The notes under the pieces were generated by a model, which worked only from the letters and a program-made list of their open reading frames with translations, was not told where the DNA came from and made no database searches. From assembly GCA_018139225.1 (NCBI GenBank), contig JAGSNX010000001.1:620001-684000 (forward strand): DNA of 64,000 bases. The letters run 5' to 3'. Shown here piece by piece: positions 25,109 through 33,272 of the stretch. Each line of letters starts with the position of its first letter. Position 1 is the stretch's first letter. A program made the position numbers and the translations under genes. This DNA is from Microvirga sp. SRT01 (GTDB lineage Bacteria > Pseudomonadota > Alphaproteobacteria > Sphingomonadales > Sphingomonadaceae).

Positions 25109-26194
25109 TCAGCGCGTGGAGAATCGGATGACCTCAGGCCGCGCCGGCGTTCCATTGGCACCGACGAAGTTCCTGAACCGACCGTAGTTGATGCCGACGG
25201 CATACGCCTTGCCCGCCAATGCCGTGCAGCGGAGGGAAAAGGTCCGGCCGTCTGCGGACACCTGCGGCCGGGGATCACAATCGGGATATCCCGCTACGTC
25301 CGTCGATGTGAAGGAGTAGCTGTCACGCTGCATTGGCCGATCGAACGTCACCGATATTGTCACGGGACCAGCAGGTACGACAGTTCCGTCGGCGGGACGG
25401 CTGCGGCTGATCTTCGGAACTTCGCGGCTGACGCGATGATGATAGGCGACGAACACGCCTTTACCGTCTGGCCCGGCGGCGACCATGAAGGTGCCTTCGA
25501 GTGTGAAGCCCATGTCTGCAGGACGAATGAACCGGTAGTCCTGCAACTGTTCGAGCGTCTTGCCCCCTCGCTCGTCCTCGATTTCACCCGCAATCTCGCA
25601 CAATGTCGACGCGCATGTTGCGCGAAGCCTGCTCAACCCGGCGATCGATCCATAGCGGTTGAGCAACGCCGCTTCGGTCGTGGTGACCCAACCCGTGTCT
25701 CGCCTCTCGCGGCGGAGCTTACCGTACAGGGCCTCGACGCCGGGAAACGACTTCATCTCGATAGAGCCCAACAGAGGATCGGGCGCGATCGGCGCGGTTT
25801 GCTGCGGCAGGAGCAAGTAGGCGAACACCCCCGCTGCAATCAGGATAGACATGGCGATCAGCACCTTCGGCCAGCGGCCCGCCGCACGGTGCGACGGGTC
25901 CGTGGCGACGGGCTGACCGACGGGCGGCGCGGCGGCCATCCCGATTTCCTCGTCCCGATTTTCTTGGGAGGCGCTCGCCGCCGCCAGCTTGCGGGCGAGT
26001 TCGCGGCTGCTGCCAACGCCGGTCTTGCGCCGCGCCTCGCGCAGGCGTTCGTTGACCGCATTCTCGGTCAGGCCGAGTTCGACCGCGGCGGTCTTGGCCG
26101 TGTGTCCCTCCGCCAGCAGGGCGAGCACGCGACGCTCGATGCCCGTCAGCGGCAGGTCCACCGCCGCGGCCCCGGACATCGAAGGGTCAGCCAT
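25109..26194 (-). CDS. membrane-anchored HTH protein with C-terminal Ig-like domain
   Basis: This 361-residue protein combines three parts. There is a LuxR-type helix-turn-helix (about 14-70, LTGIERRVLALLAEGHTAKT..VNERLREARRKTGV), one membrane helix (about 108-129) and a periplasmic region. The end of the periplasmic part (about 262-361, RSRPADGTVVPAGPVTISVTFDRPM) looks like a bacterial Ig-like (Big_5) domain. It could be a one-component membrane regulator that senses an envelope signal. The ATG overlaps the stop of a 53-codon gene that itself overlaps dxs, so all three are coupled. The signal and targets are unknown. Confidence 0.75.
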   Translation of the reverse strand: MADPSMSGAAAVDLPLTGIERRVLALLAEGHTAKTAAVELGLTENAVNERLREARRKTGVGSSRELARKLAAASASQENRDEEIGMAAAPPVGQPVATDPSHRAAGRWPKVLIAMSILIAAGVFAYLLLPQQTAPIAPDPLLGSIEMKSFPGVEALYGKLRRERRDTGWVTTTEAALLNRYGSIAGLSRLRATCASTLCEIAGEIEDERGGKTLEQLQDYRFIRPADMGFTLEGTFMVAAGPDGKGVFVAYHHRVSREVPKISRSRPADGTVVPAGPVTISVTFDRPMQRDSYSFTSTDVAGYPDCDPRPQVSADGRTFSLRCTALAGKAYAVGINYGRFRNFVGANGTPARPEVIRFSTR

Positions 26195-26348
26195 CGACCG
26201 GCTCGCCGTCTCGCTCCACGGCCCGCTCCTTCTCAGCGCGGGAGGCGGCGGTCGCGGCCTTCATCCGGCGCCAGAGGTGGACGTTGACGCCGACCAGCAG
26301 CACCAGCAGCAGGCCGGTGAGGACGACGACCGCCGTCCACCCCTTCAA
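26187..26348 (-). CDS. 53-residue single-helix membrane protein
   Basis: A short gene fills the space between dxs and the HTH/Ig-like gene. It starts at a TTG that overlaps the dxs stop (TTGA) and ends inside the start of the next gene (ATGGCTGA). The product has one membrane helix ([21 protein letters not shown]) and a basic, then charged, tail ([20 protein letters not shown]). Overlaps at both ends argue that it is genuine. The function is unknown. Confidence 0.65.
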   Translation of the reverse strand: MKGWTAVVVLTGLLLVLLVGVNVHLWRRMKAATAASRAEKERAVERDGEPVDG

Positions 26349-28270
26349 GCCCGCGCCCCCTCCGGCACTGTCGCGCTGTTGTGGCGCAGTGTCGTCAGCA
26401 CGGTCGTGACGATGCCGTCCGCGTCCAGGCCGGCGGCGGCGTACTGCACCTCCGGCTTGTCCTGATCCTGGAACGTATCGGGCAGGCGCATCGTGCGCAG
26501 CTTGAGCCCGCCGTCGATCAGCCCCTCGTCACTCGCCAGCGTCAGCACGTGCGCGCCGAGCCCGCCGACCGCGCCCTCCTCGATCGTCACCGCGACCTCG
26601 TGCGTGGTCAGCAGGCGGCGGATCAGCGCCTCGTCGAGCGGCTTGGCGAAGCGCAGATCGGCGACCGTCGTCGACAGCCCCTTGGCCTCCAGCTGCTCGG
26701 CGGCTTTCAGCGCCTCCTCCAGCCGGGTCCCGAGCGACAGGATCGCGACGGTCTTGCCCTCGCGCACGACGCGCCCCTTGCCGATCTCCAGCCGCTGCGG
26801 CTGTTCCGGCAGGTCGATGCCGATACCCGCGCCGCGCGGATAGCGGACCGCGATCGGGCCGCTGTCATGCAGCGCGCAGGTGTGCGTCATGTGCAGCAGC
26901 TCCGCCTCGTCCGCCGCTGCCATCACGACGAAATTGGGCAGCGTCGCGAGATAGGTGACGTCGAACGATCCGGCGTGTGTCGCGCCGTCCGCACCGACCA
27001 GCCCGGCGCGGTCGATCGCAAAGCGCACCGGCAGGTTCTGGATCGCCACGTCGTGGACGACCTGGTCGTAGGCGCGCTGGAGGAAGGTCGAATAGATCGC
27101 GCAGAACGGGCGCATCCCCTGCGCCGCGAGACCGGCGGCGAAGGTCACCGCGTGCTGCTCGGCGATGCCGACATCGAAGCAGCGGTCGGGGAAAGCCTGT
27201 GCGAACTTGTCGAGGCCGGTGCCCGACGGCATCGCCGCGGTGATCGCGCAGATCGTCGGGTCGCGCTCGGCTTCCTTGGCCAGCTGCTGGCCGAACACGT
27301 TCTGATACTGCGGCGGTCCCGGCGGGGCCTTGGCCTGAGCGCCGGTGATAACGTCGAACTTCTGGACGCCGTGATATTTGTCCGCCGCCGCCTCGGCCGG
27401 GCCATAGCCCTTGCCCTTCTTCGTCACGACATGAACGAGGATCGGCCCCTCCTCGGCGTCGCGAACATTCTCCAGCACCGGGATCAGATGGTCGAGATTA
27501 TGGCCGTCGATCGGGCCGACATAATAGAAGCCCAGTTCCTCGAACAACGTGCCGCCCATCGTCATGCCGCGGGCGAACTCGTCGGTCTTGCGTGCAGCGG
27601 TGTGGAACGGCCGCGGCAGCTTGCGAGCGAACTTCTTCATGAGTTCGCGCAGGCCGAGGAACTCGCGACTCGATACGATCCGCGACAGGTACGCGGATAG
27701 CCCCCCGACCGGCGGCGCGATCGACATGTCGTTGTCGTTCAGGATGACGACCAGCCGGTTGCCCGCCTGCTCGGCATTGTTCATCGCCTCGTACGCCATG
27801 CCCGCCGACATCGCACCGTCGCCGATCACCGCGATACCCTTGCCGGGCGTGCCCGCCAGCTTGTTCGCGATCGCGAAGCCCAGCGCGGCAGAGATCGAGG
27901 TCGACGAGTGCGCCGCGCCGAACGGGTCGTATTCGCTTTCCGAGCGCTTGGTGAAGCCGCTCAGGCCGCCACCCTGCCGGAGCGTGCGGATGCGGTCGCG
28001 GCGACCGGTCAGGATCTTGTGCGGATAGCATTGGTGACCGACGTCCCACACCAGCCGGTCGCGCGGCGTGTCGAAGACATAATGGATCGCCGTCGTCAGC
28101 TCGACCACGCCGAGTCCCGATCCGAGATGCCCGCCGGTCATGCCGACCGCGGCGATCGTCTCGGTGCGGAGTTCGTCGGCAAGCTGGCGAAGCTGTTCCG
28201 GCTTCAGGGTGCGGAGGTCGGCCGGGGTCGAAACGGTGTCGAGCAACGGGGTTGCGGGGGTATCAGACAT
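26345..28270 (-). CDS. dxs: 1-deoxy-D-xylulose-5-phosphate synthase
   Basis: This thiamine-diphosphate enzyme condenses pyruvate and glyceraldehyde 3-phosphate in the first step of the MEP isoprenoid pathway. At 641 residues it has normal length. The ThDP motif is [17 protein letters not shown] followed by NDNDMSI. Also present are [14 protein letters not shown], the transketolase pyrimidine domain with [17 protein letters not shown], and the C-terminal domain. The ATG at 28270 leads the operon with the two downstream membrane-protein genes. Confidence 0.97.
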   Translation of the reverse strand: MSDTPATPLLDTVSTPADLRTLKPEQLRQLADELRTETIAAVGMTGGHLGSGLGVVELTTAIHYVFDTPRDRLVWDVGHQCYPHKILTGRRDRIRTLRQGGGLSGFTKRSESEYDPFGAAHSSTSISAALGFAIANKLAGTPGKGIAVIGDGAMSAGMAYEAMNNAEQAGNRLVVILNDNDMSIAPPVGGLSAYLSRIVSSREFLGLRELMKKFARKLPRPFHTAARKTDEFARGMTMGGTLFEELGFYYVGPIDGHNLDHLIPVLENVRDAEEGPILVHVVTKKGKGYGPAEAAADKYHGVQKFDVITGAQAKAPPGPPQYQNVFGQQLAKEAERDPTICAITAAMPSGTGLDKFAQAFPDRCFDVGIAEQHAVTFAAGLAAQGMRPFCAIYSTFLQRAYDQVVHDVAIQNLPVRFAIDRAGLVGADGATHAGSFDVTYLATLPNFVVMAAADEAELLHMTHTCALHDSGPIAVRYPRGAGIGIDLPEQPQRLEIGKGRVVREGKTVAILSLGTRLEEALKAAEQLEAKGLSTTVADLRFAKPLDEALIRRLLTTHEVAVTIEEGAVGGLGAHVLTLASDEGLIDGGLKLRTMRLPDTFQDQDKPEVQYAAAGLDADGIVTTVLTTLRHNSATVPEGARA

Positions 28271-28379
28271 GGCGGCGGTTTATCCCACCCCGGCGGTGGT
28301 GTCGATTGCAACCGGTGATGGGCGAATTCTTGTCCCGTTCTGCAACCGGCGTGCACGTGGCCGCTACGGGTTGGGTGCT

Positions 28380-28847
28380 TCAGTTCACCCGGCAATCAGC
28401 GCATCGGCCGCGAACCTCGATCACCGGGCGGACCGGCTGGAACCCTGCCGCGCTCGCCGCCGCGCGGACACCGCCGGTAACGCTGTCATTGTCGAGGTGA
28501 GTCGTCTGGCCGCACTGATCGCAGACGAGGAAGATGCAGTCGTGCAGGCAGTCGGGATGCGCGTTCGCGACATAGGCGTTCGCGCTTTCGACTCTGCGCG
28601 CGAGGTTCGATCCGACGAACAGGTCGAGGATGCGATACACGCTGTTGGCCGCGACGCGCCGCCCCTCCCGCTTCGAGACGGCATCGGCGATGTCGTAGGC
28701 GGACGCGGGCTTGGCGAACCCCGCCAGCGCCTCGAACACGCTGGCGCGCATCGCGGTCCATTGCTCGCCGGATTTTTCCAGCGTCGCCTGCGCCGCGGTG
28801 AAGAGGGCGTCGCCCTCCGGCTCATGATGATCGTGCGCGTGCGCCAT
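28380..28847 (-). CDS. zur: zinc uptake regulator of the Fur family (Zur)
   Basis: This 155-residue Fur-family repressor has a winged helix (about 20-85, ending VAANSVYRILDLFV) and a dimerisation/metal domain. Two Cys pairs (CDQCG and CADC) would form the structural zinc site. A His-rich N-terminus (AHAHDHHEPEG) is present. These features and the MerC-like gene just upstream fit Zur better than Fur. It would repress zinc acquisition genes when zinc is sufficient. Confidence 0.85.
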   Translation of the reverse strand: MAHAHDHHEPEGDALFTAAQATLEKSGEQWTAMRASVFEALAGFAKPASAYDIADAVSKREGRRVAANSVYRILDLFVGSNLARRVESANAYVANAHPDCLHDCIFLVCDQCGQTTHLDNDSVTGGVRAAASAAGFQPVRPVIEVRGRCADCRVN

Positions 28848-28904
28848 ACGTCATGAGATAAGGTGACGTGCCCCCGCGGGCAAGCGCCGCCTTAGCTGGC
28901 CGCC

Positions 28905-29297
28905 TTAACTGGTCGCGCGGCGGTTCAGGTCGTGACCGAACGCCAGCAGACCAACGCCGACGATCGTCCACAGCGCTTCGCCGCCGGAGCCGTCGTGCGG
29001 CAGGTTCATCGCCCCCGCCATGACGCCCAGTCCGAATGCGCCCATCGCGGCCGGCATCGCGTAGCCGTGGATCAGGATGCCGCGACCCAGCGCCACCGCG
29101 CCCATCACGATCGCCAGCGTCAGCCCGATCTCGTGAAAGATGGGGTCGAGCAGCATGCCCCCCGCCGCCGATGCCAGCGCGAGGAGCACCGACGTCGCGA
29201 GACAATGCACGACGCACAAACCCGACAACCCGATCGCGAAGCGATCGAGACTCGAAAGCCAGTTGGGACGGTGCAGGACGAAACTCACGACCGCCAT
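28905..29297 (-). CDS. MerC-family membrane protein
   Basis: This 130-residue protein has four membrane helices and the MerC-type Cys motif (LSGLCVVHCLATSV). MerC proteins transport mercuric ions, and chromosomal members are found with zinc regulators. Here the gene lies 57 bases upstream of zur on the same strand. The ATG at 29297 was preferred to an upstream TTG because the TTG overlaps a likely operator. Metal transport, probably zinc-related, is inferred from context. Confidence 0.82.
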   Translation of the reverse strand: MAVVSFVLHRPNWLSSLDRFAIGLSGLCVVHCLATSVLLALASAAGGMLLDPIFHEIGLTLAIVMGAVALGRGILIHGYAMPAAMGAFGLGVMAGAMNLPHDGSGGEALWTIVGVGLLAFGHDLNRRATS

Positions 29298-29312
29298 GTA
29301 GCCAAGCCGAAG

Positions 29313-29330
29313 CAAGGTTACAACATCACA
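29313..29330 (-). promoter_or_regulatory. candidate Zur operator
   Basis: Just upstream of the merC-zur operon the minus strand reads ATGTTGTAACCT. This matches 10 of 12 positions of the palindrome ATGTTATAACAT seen in the core of many Zur/Fur-type boxes. Its position 15-32 bases before the merC start fits autoregulation. It was read by eye and not scored. Confidence 0.4.
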
Positions 29331-29369
29331 TCGTGCAATTTCGCCTGCCTATTCTGGCGTCGGAGCGGT

Positions 29370-30374
29370 TCAGCCCTGCTCGATGGTCAGGTGCACCATC
29401 GTTTGCGTGAGCAGGACGTAGGCGATTTCCCCGAACGTCATCGGTCCGGTGATCGTCCCCGTTCGCTGCCCCTCCAGATCGGCATAGGCGTAGTTCAGAA
29501 CGCAATTGCAGCTGAACGTCGGGGCCGTCTCCATGCCGGCCACCGCCGCCTCGAACTGGGTCGGATAGTGGCCGATCGGCTTGGCGAAGCGATAGGCCAT
29601 GCCGGCGAAGACCGGTGCAAAGAATTCGACCCGGCCCTCATCGTCGATGATCCGGGCGATCGCCACGTTGATCGCCGCGCCGTTATAGTCGGCGACCAAC
29701 GGCAGGCGCGTGTCGATCCCGCGATCGGCGATGAAGTCGACGAGCCGCATCCGCTCCCCGTCGACACGCACCCATTCGGTGGAGAAACCGGGCTCGTCGA
29801 ACGTCAGCGTCTCGCCATCGCCCTGCTCGAACAGGTTGACGATATCGACCTTGGCGAACACCGTGTCGGGCAGCGCGACGTGCATCACGGCGGCGGCCGA
29901 GTCCGATACTCGACCGGTACGACCGTCGAAGACCTTGGCGGTGTCGATGCCGACACGGTCGAGTGCGACGCCCGTCACCCATCCGACGACGGGCCGGTCG
30001 AACAGCCCCTTCCACTCCGTACCTTCGATCGCGAAGCGGCTGTGCACCGGCGATTGCGACGGCAGCAGGATCACGCTGAAACCATTGTCCGCGCCGTCGG
30101 CGGCGAAGTGCGGCAGCGAGTCGGCGTCATAGATCGCCTGATGCGCGATGCTGGCGGACACCGGCAGGCGCGCAACGAAGATGCGCTCCGCGTCGTGGAT
30201 GCCGCCATGCTCGGCGGTCATGAAATAGGGGATCGTGCCACCGATCCAGTCGCCGCGGGGAAGTTCGCGCAACAGCCGCTCGTCGCCGGCCAGGAGCAGC
30301 ATAGCCCCGGCTTCGATCATGCCGGCGACTTCGGCGACGCCGTGCAGCGATCGGTGGAAGGTCATGGCGTTCAT
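29370..30374 (-). CDS. conserved-looking hypothetical protein (334 aa)
   Basis: This soluble protein of 334 residues has no obvious signal or membrane helix and the start NAMTFHRSLHGVAEVAGMIEAG. Notable segments are LLLAGDERLLRELPRGDWIGGT, PVVGWVTGVALDRVG and a C-terminal FSCNCVLNYAYADLEG. It may belong to a DUF family of unknown function (DUF6976 comes to mind, with low certainty). The ATG overlaps the stop of an 87-codon upstream gene by four bases. I cannot assign a function. Confidence 0.75.
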   Translation of the reverse strand: MNAMTFHRSLHGVAEVAGMIEAGAMLLLAGDERLLRELPRGDWIGGTIPYFMTAEHGGIHDAERIFVARLPVSASIAHQAIYDADSLPHFAADGADNGFSVILLPSQSPVHSRFAIEGTEWKGLFDRPVVGWVTGVALDRVGIDTAKVFDGRTGRVSDSAAAVMHVALPDTVFAKVDIVNLFEQGDGETLTFDEPGFSTEWVRVDGERMRLVDFIADRGIDTRLPLVADYNGAAINVAIARIIDDEGRVEFFAPVFAGMAYRFAKPIGHYPTQFEAAVAGMETAPTFSCNCVLNYAYADLEGQRTGTITGPMTFGEIAYVLLTQTMVHLTIEQG

Positions 30375-30634
30375 CGTGCGGCTCCCGCAAAGATCGACTC
30401 GTAATCGGGTGCAGCAAACCGCAGGTTCGCGACGAAGAACTGCCGGAGTTCGGCCACGAGCGCCTGCAAAGACGACGCGTCGCGCTCGTAGGCGCCGCGG
30501 ATGCGGATCATCATGATCCTCAGCGCCAGACAACGATATTCGAATTTCCGCTCACCCGATACGAGTGTCCGCCATCGCGGATCACTCTCCGGTGCAATCG
30601 CCACGTCGCCTTGTTGTACCACGATGTTCCCCAT
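30371..30634 (-). CDS. hypothetical protein (87 aa)
   Basis: This small protein starts GNIVVQQGDVAIAPESDPRW and ends in a helix-rich part (LQALVAELRQFFVANLRFAAPDYESIF). It contains no recognised domain. It overlaps the next gene by four bases and the pair is probably one operon. A TTG one codon upstream, or further in-frame starts, cannot be excluded because the ribosome-binding site is weak. Confidence 0.6.
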   Translation of the reverse strand: MGNIVVQQGDVAIAPESDPRWRTLVSGERKFEYRCLALRIMMIRIRGAYERDASSLQALVAELRQFFVANLRFAAPDYESIFAGAAR

Positions 30635-30742
30635 CAAGTCCGATGCCGGGATTAAACCGATTTGGGCTAAATATTCCTTTACTGGGTGGATGCGGAAACC
30701 TGTGACACTTGGCCGACGAGATAAGCTGCGGTAAACGCGCCC

Positions 30743-31783
30743 ATGCTTCAGGTCAGCGCCGCATTCATCTCGTCCACCCGCCCGCGCGCGGTGGCGCGCT
30801 GGCTGTACGCGGTCGCCGCGCTGATCGTGGCGATGGTGATCGTCGGCGGCATCACGCGGCTGACCGAGTCGGGGCTGTCGATCACGCAGTGGAAACCGAT
30901 CAGCGGCATCGTGCCGCCGCTGAACGATGCGCAGTGGCAGGCGGAGTTCGCCAATTACCGCCGCATTCCCGAATACACCGCGTTCAATCAGGACATGACG
31001 CTCGCCGGGTTCAAGGCGATCTTCTTCTGGGAATATCTGCACCGCCTGCTTGGCCGCGTCATCGGCATGGCGTTCGCGCTGCCGCTGATCTGGTTCGCGG
31101 TGCGGCGGCGCATCCCCGCCGGCTATGGCTGGCGACTGACGGCGCTGCTGGCGCTCGGTGGGCTTCAGGGCGCGATCGGCTGGTGGATGGTTGCCTCGGG
31201 CCTGTCGGTGAGGACCGATGTAAGCCACATCCGGCTGGCGGTTCACCTGACGACGGCGCTCGTGATCCTGGCGGGCATCGTCTGGACCGCGCTCGACCTG
31301 ATGGCGTTGCACGGCAACCGCATGGCGGCGCCCGCCCGCCTCGCGCCGGTGGCGACACTGGCGCTGGCGGCGTTGTTCGCGCAGATCGTCTATGGCGCCT
31401 TCACCGCCGGCCTCGACGCCGGTTACGCTTTCGCGAGCTGGCCGCTGATGGGCGATTCGCTGTTCCCCGCTGGCGTGCCGATGCTGTCGCCGGGGTGGAG
31501 CAACGCGGTCGACAACCCCATCGTCGTGCAGTTCATCCACCGCTGGTTCGCCTTCGCCGCCGCCGCCGCGCTCGTCGCGCTGGCATGGCGGGCGAATCGC
31601 GTCGGCGCACGCGGGGCGGCCGGGATGGTCGTGGTGCTGGTCGGGCTCCAGATCGCGCTCGGCATCTCCACGCTGCTCAGTGGCGTGCAGATCGGCATCG
31701 CGGTCGCGCATCAGGCGAATGCGGCGCTGCTGCTGATCGCCAGCGTCGCCGCGGCGCATGCGATCGGCCGGCGGCGGACCTGA
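30743..31783 (+). CDS. ctaA: haem A synthase (COX15/CtaA)
   Basis: This 346-residue integral membrane enzyme converts haem O to haem A for cytochrome oxidase. It has eight predicted helices in two repeated halves. Conserved histidines are in FFWEYLHRLLGRVIG, DVSHIRLAVHL and VVQFIHRWFAF, and GGITRLTESGLSITQWKPI is the hallmark N-terminal segment. It is of the type 2 (alphaproteobacterial/mitochondrial) length. Confidence 0.95.
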   Translation: MLQVSAAFISSTRPRAVARWLYAVAALIVAMVIVGGITRLTESGLSITQWKPISGIVPPLNDAQWQAEFANYRRIPEYTAFNQDMTLAGFKAIFFWEYLHRLLGRVIGMAFALPLIWFAVRRRIPAGYGWRLTALLALGGLQGAIGWWMVASGLSVRTDVSHIRLAVHLTTALVILAGIVWTALDLMALHGNRMAAPARLAPVATLALAALFAQIVYGAFTAGLDAGYAFASWPLMGDSLFPAGVPMLSPGWSNAVDNPIVVQFIHRWFAFAAAAALVALAWRANRVGARGAAGMVVVLVGLQIALGISTLLSGVQIGIAVAHQANAALLLIASVAAAHAIGRRRT

Positions 31784-31874
31784 CCGTCAGAACACCTCTG
31801 GTATTCTGATACCCGTCAGCAATGTGGCGGATTGCTTGACTTCCGGGCGACTTTCCACGAATGGATCCCGGTCC

Positions 31875-31899
31875 GCGCCGCTCCTTCTGGAAGCGGCGC
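31875..31899 (+). promoter_or_regulatory. stem-loop in the rplM leader
   Basis: GCGCCGCTCC pairs with GGAAGCGGCGC (one bulged A) around a TTCT loop, 26 bases upstream of the rplM ATG. There is no T-run, so it may be a translational control structure or mRNA-stabilising hairpin. No known leader family was recognised. Confidence 0.35.
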
Positions 31900-31924
31900 G
31901 CTCTCGTTTGAAAGGTCTACGCCC

Positions 31925-32404
31925 ATGAAGGCGCTCATGAAGACCACCAAGTCGGCCAAGCCGCATGAGGTGGAGAAGAAGTGGCACATCGTCGACGCCA
32001 CCGACCTGGTTGTCGGTCGCGCCGCGGTGGTGATCGCCAACGTCCTGCGCGGCAAGCACAAGACGTCGTTCACCCCGCACGTCGATTGCGGTGACAACGT
32101 CATCGTCATCAACGCCGACAAGGTTCGCTTCACCGGTAACAAGGCCGGCAAGAAAATCTATTACAAGCACACCGGCTATGCCGGCGGCATCAAGGGCGTG
32201 ACCGCCGCCAAGGTGCTCGAGGGCCGCTTTCCGGAGCGCGTTCTCGAGAAGGCCGTGGAGCGCATGATCCCGCGCGGCCCGCTGGGTCGCGAGCAGATGC
32301 GCAACCTGCGTATCTTCAAGGGCGAAGCGCACCCGCACGAGGCGCAGAACCCCGAGGTCCTCGATATCGCCGGCATGAGCCGCAAGAACAAGGTGGGCGC
32401 ATAA
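31925..32404 (+). CDS. rplM: 50S ribosomal protein L13
   Basis: The 159-residue L13 has [45 protein letters not shown] and [15 protein letters not shown], all conserved. A second ATG four codons in (31937) is possible. The TAA overlaps the ATG of rpsI (TAATG), the universal rplM-rpsI operon. Confidence 0.97.
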   Translation: MKALMKTTKSAKPHEVEKKWHIVDATDLVVGRAAVVIANVLRGKHKTSFTPHVDCGDNVIVINADKVRFTGNKAGKKIYYKHTGYAGGIKGVTAAKVLEGRFPERVLEKAVERMIPRGPLGREQMRNLRIFKGEAHPHEAQNPEVLDIAGMSRKNKVGA

Positions 32405-32961
32405 TGACCGACAACCGCCAGTCCCTCGCCGATCTGGCCGCGCTGACGCAGACGCCGGCCCCCGCTCCGCAGTCGGGCGACACGTCCGCGCAGCAGGCCG
32501 AAGACTATATGTCGGGTGCGGTCGAGGCGCCCCGCGCGCCGACGATGCCGCTGCGTGAGCAGATCATCGACAAGCAGGGCCGCGCCTATGCCACCGGTCG
32601 CCGCAAGGATGCGGTCGCCCGCGTCTGGGTGAAGCCGGGTTCGGGCAAGATCACGATCAACGGTCGCGATCAGGAAGTGTATTTCGCGCGTCCGACGCTG
32701 CGTCTGGTCATCAACCAGGTGTTCGGCATCACCGAGCGCGAGGGCCAGTACGATGTGGTCTGCACCGTCAAGGGTGGTGGCCTCTCGGGTCAGGCCGGCG
32801 CGGTCAAGCACGGCATCAGCCAGGCGCTGACCAAGTACGAGCCGATCCTGCGCGCGCCGGTGAAGGCCGCGGGCTTCCTGACCCGCGACAGCCGCACGGT
32901 CGAGCGTAAGAAGTACGGCAAGGCGAAGGCCCGTCGTAGCTTCCAGTTCTCGAAGCGCTGA
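32404..32961 (+). CDS. rpsI: 30S ribosomal protein S9
   Basis: This 185-residue S9 has the usual C-terminal 130 residues ([15 protein letters not shown] to the basic [11 protein letters not shown] tail that reaches the P-site). About 50 extra N-terminal residues are rich in Ala, Pro and Gln. Such an extension is usual for sphingomonads and related alphaproteobacteria. Translation is coupled to rplM, and a strong terminator follows. Confidence 0.97.
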   Translation: MTDNRQSLADLAALTQTPAPAPQSGDTSAQQAEDYMSGAVEAPRAPTMPLREQIIDKQGRAYATGRRKDAVARVWVKPGSGKITINGRDQEVYFARPTLRLVINQVFGITEREGQYDVVCTVKGGGLSGQAGAVKHGISQALTKYEPILRAPVKAAGFLTRDSRTVERKKYGKAKARRSFQFSKR

Positions 32962-32987
32962 TCCTTTCGCTTCCCGCGAACGATGGA

Positions 32988-33014
32988 GGGCGGTCCCGCG
33001 GGGCCGCCCTTTTT
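32988..33014 (+). terminator. rho-independent terminator of rplM-rpsI
   Basis: A GGGCGGTCCC / GGGCCGCCC stem with a GCG loop is followed directly by five T residues, 27 bases after the rpsI stop. It is a textbook intrinsic terminator. Confidence 0.9.
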
Positions 33015-33106
33015 CGTTGCGGTTCCTGTGGGCGGAGGGGATTCGCTTGCCGAATGGCTGGCGCGATTTCATTCCTTCCGCTCCTGCGTCGATTTGAGAA
33101 CGCGTT

Positions 33107-33135
33107 CGTCATGCCGGGCTGGTTTCGGCATGACG
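33107..33135. repeat. REP-like palindrome
   Basis: CGTCATGCCG and CGGCATGACG pair perfectly around a nine-base loop. The element lies in the 258-base spacer between the rpsI terminator and the nucleotidase gene, which otherwise holds no recognisable gene. It resembles repetitive extragenic palindromes. Confidence 0.55.
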
Positions 33136-33272
33136 GCAGGGGTAAGACGGCGGCTTAGCGTCCAGAACGGACCGGCACGCAGGCTGCCGCGCACCCGCCG
33201 CAACCCTCTGGCGATCGCGGAGAACTGTCGCTAGAGGCGCGGCCAATAACCCCCGACGATATCGAGACCGCC

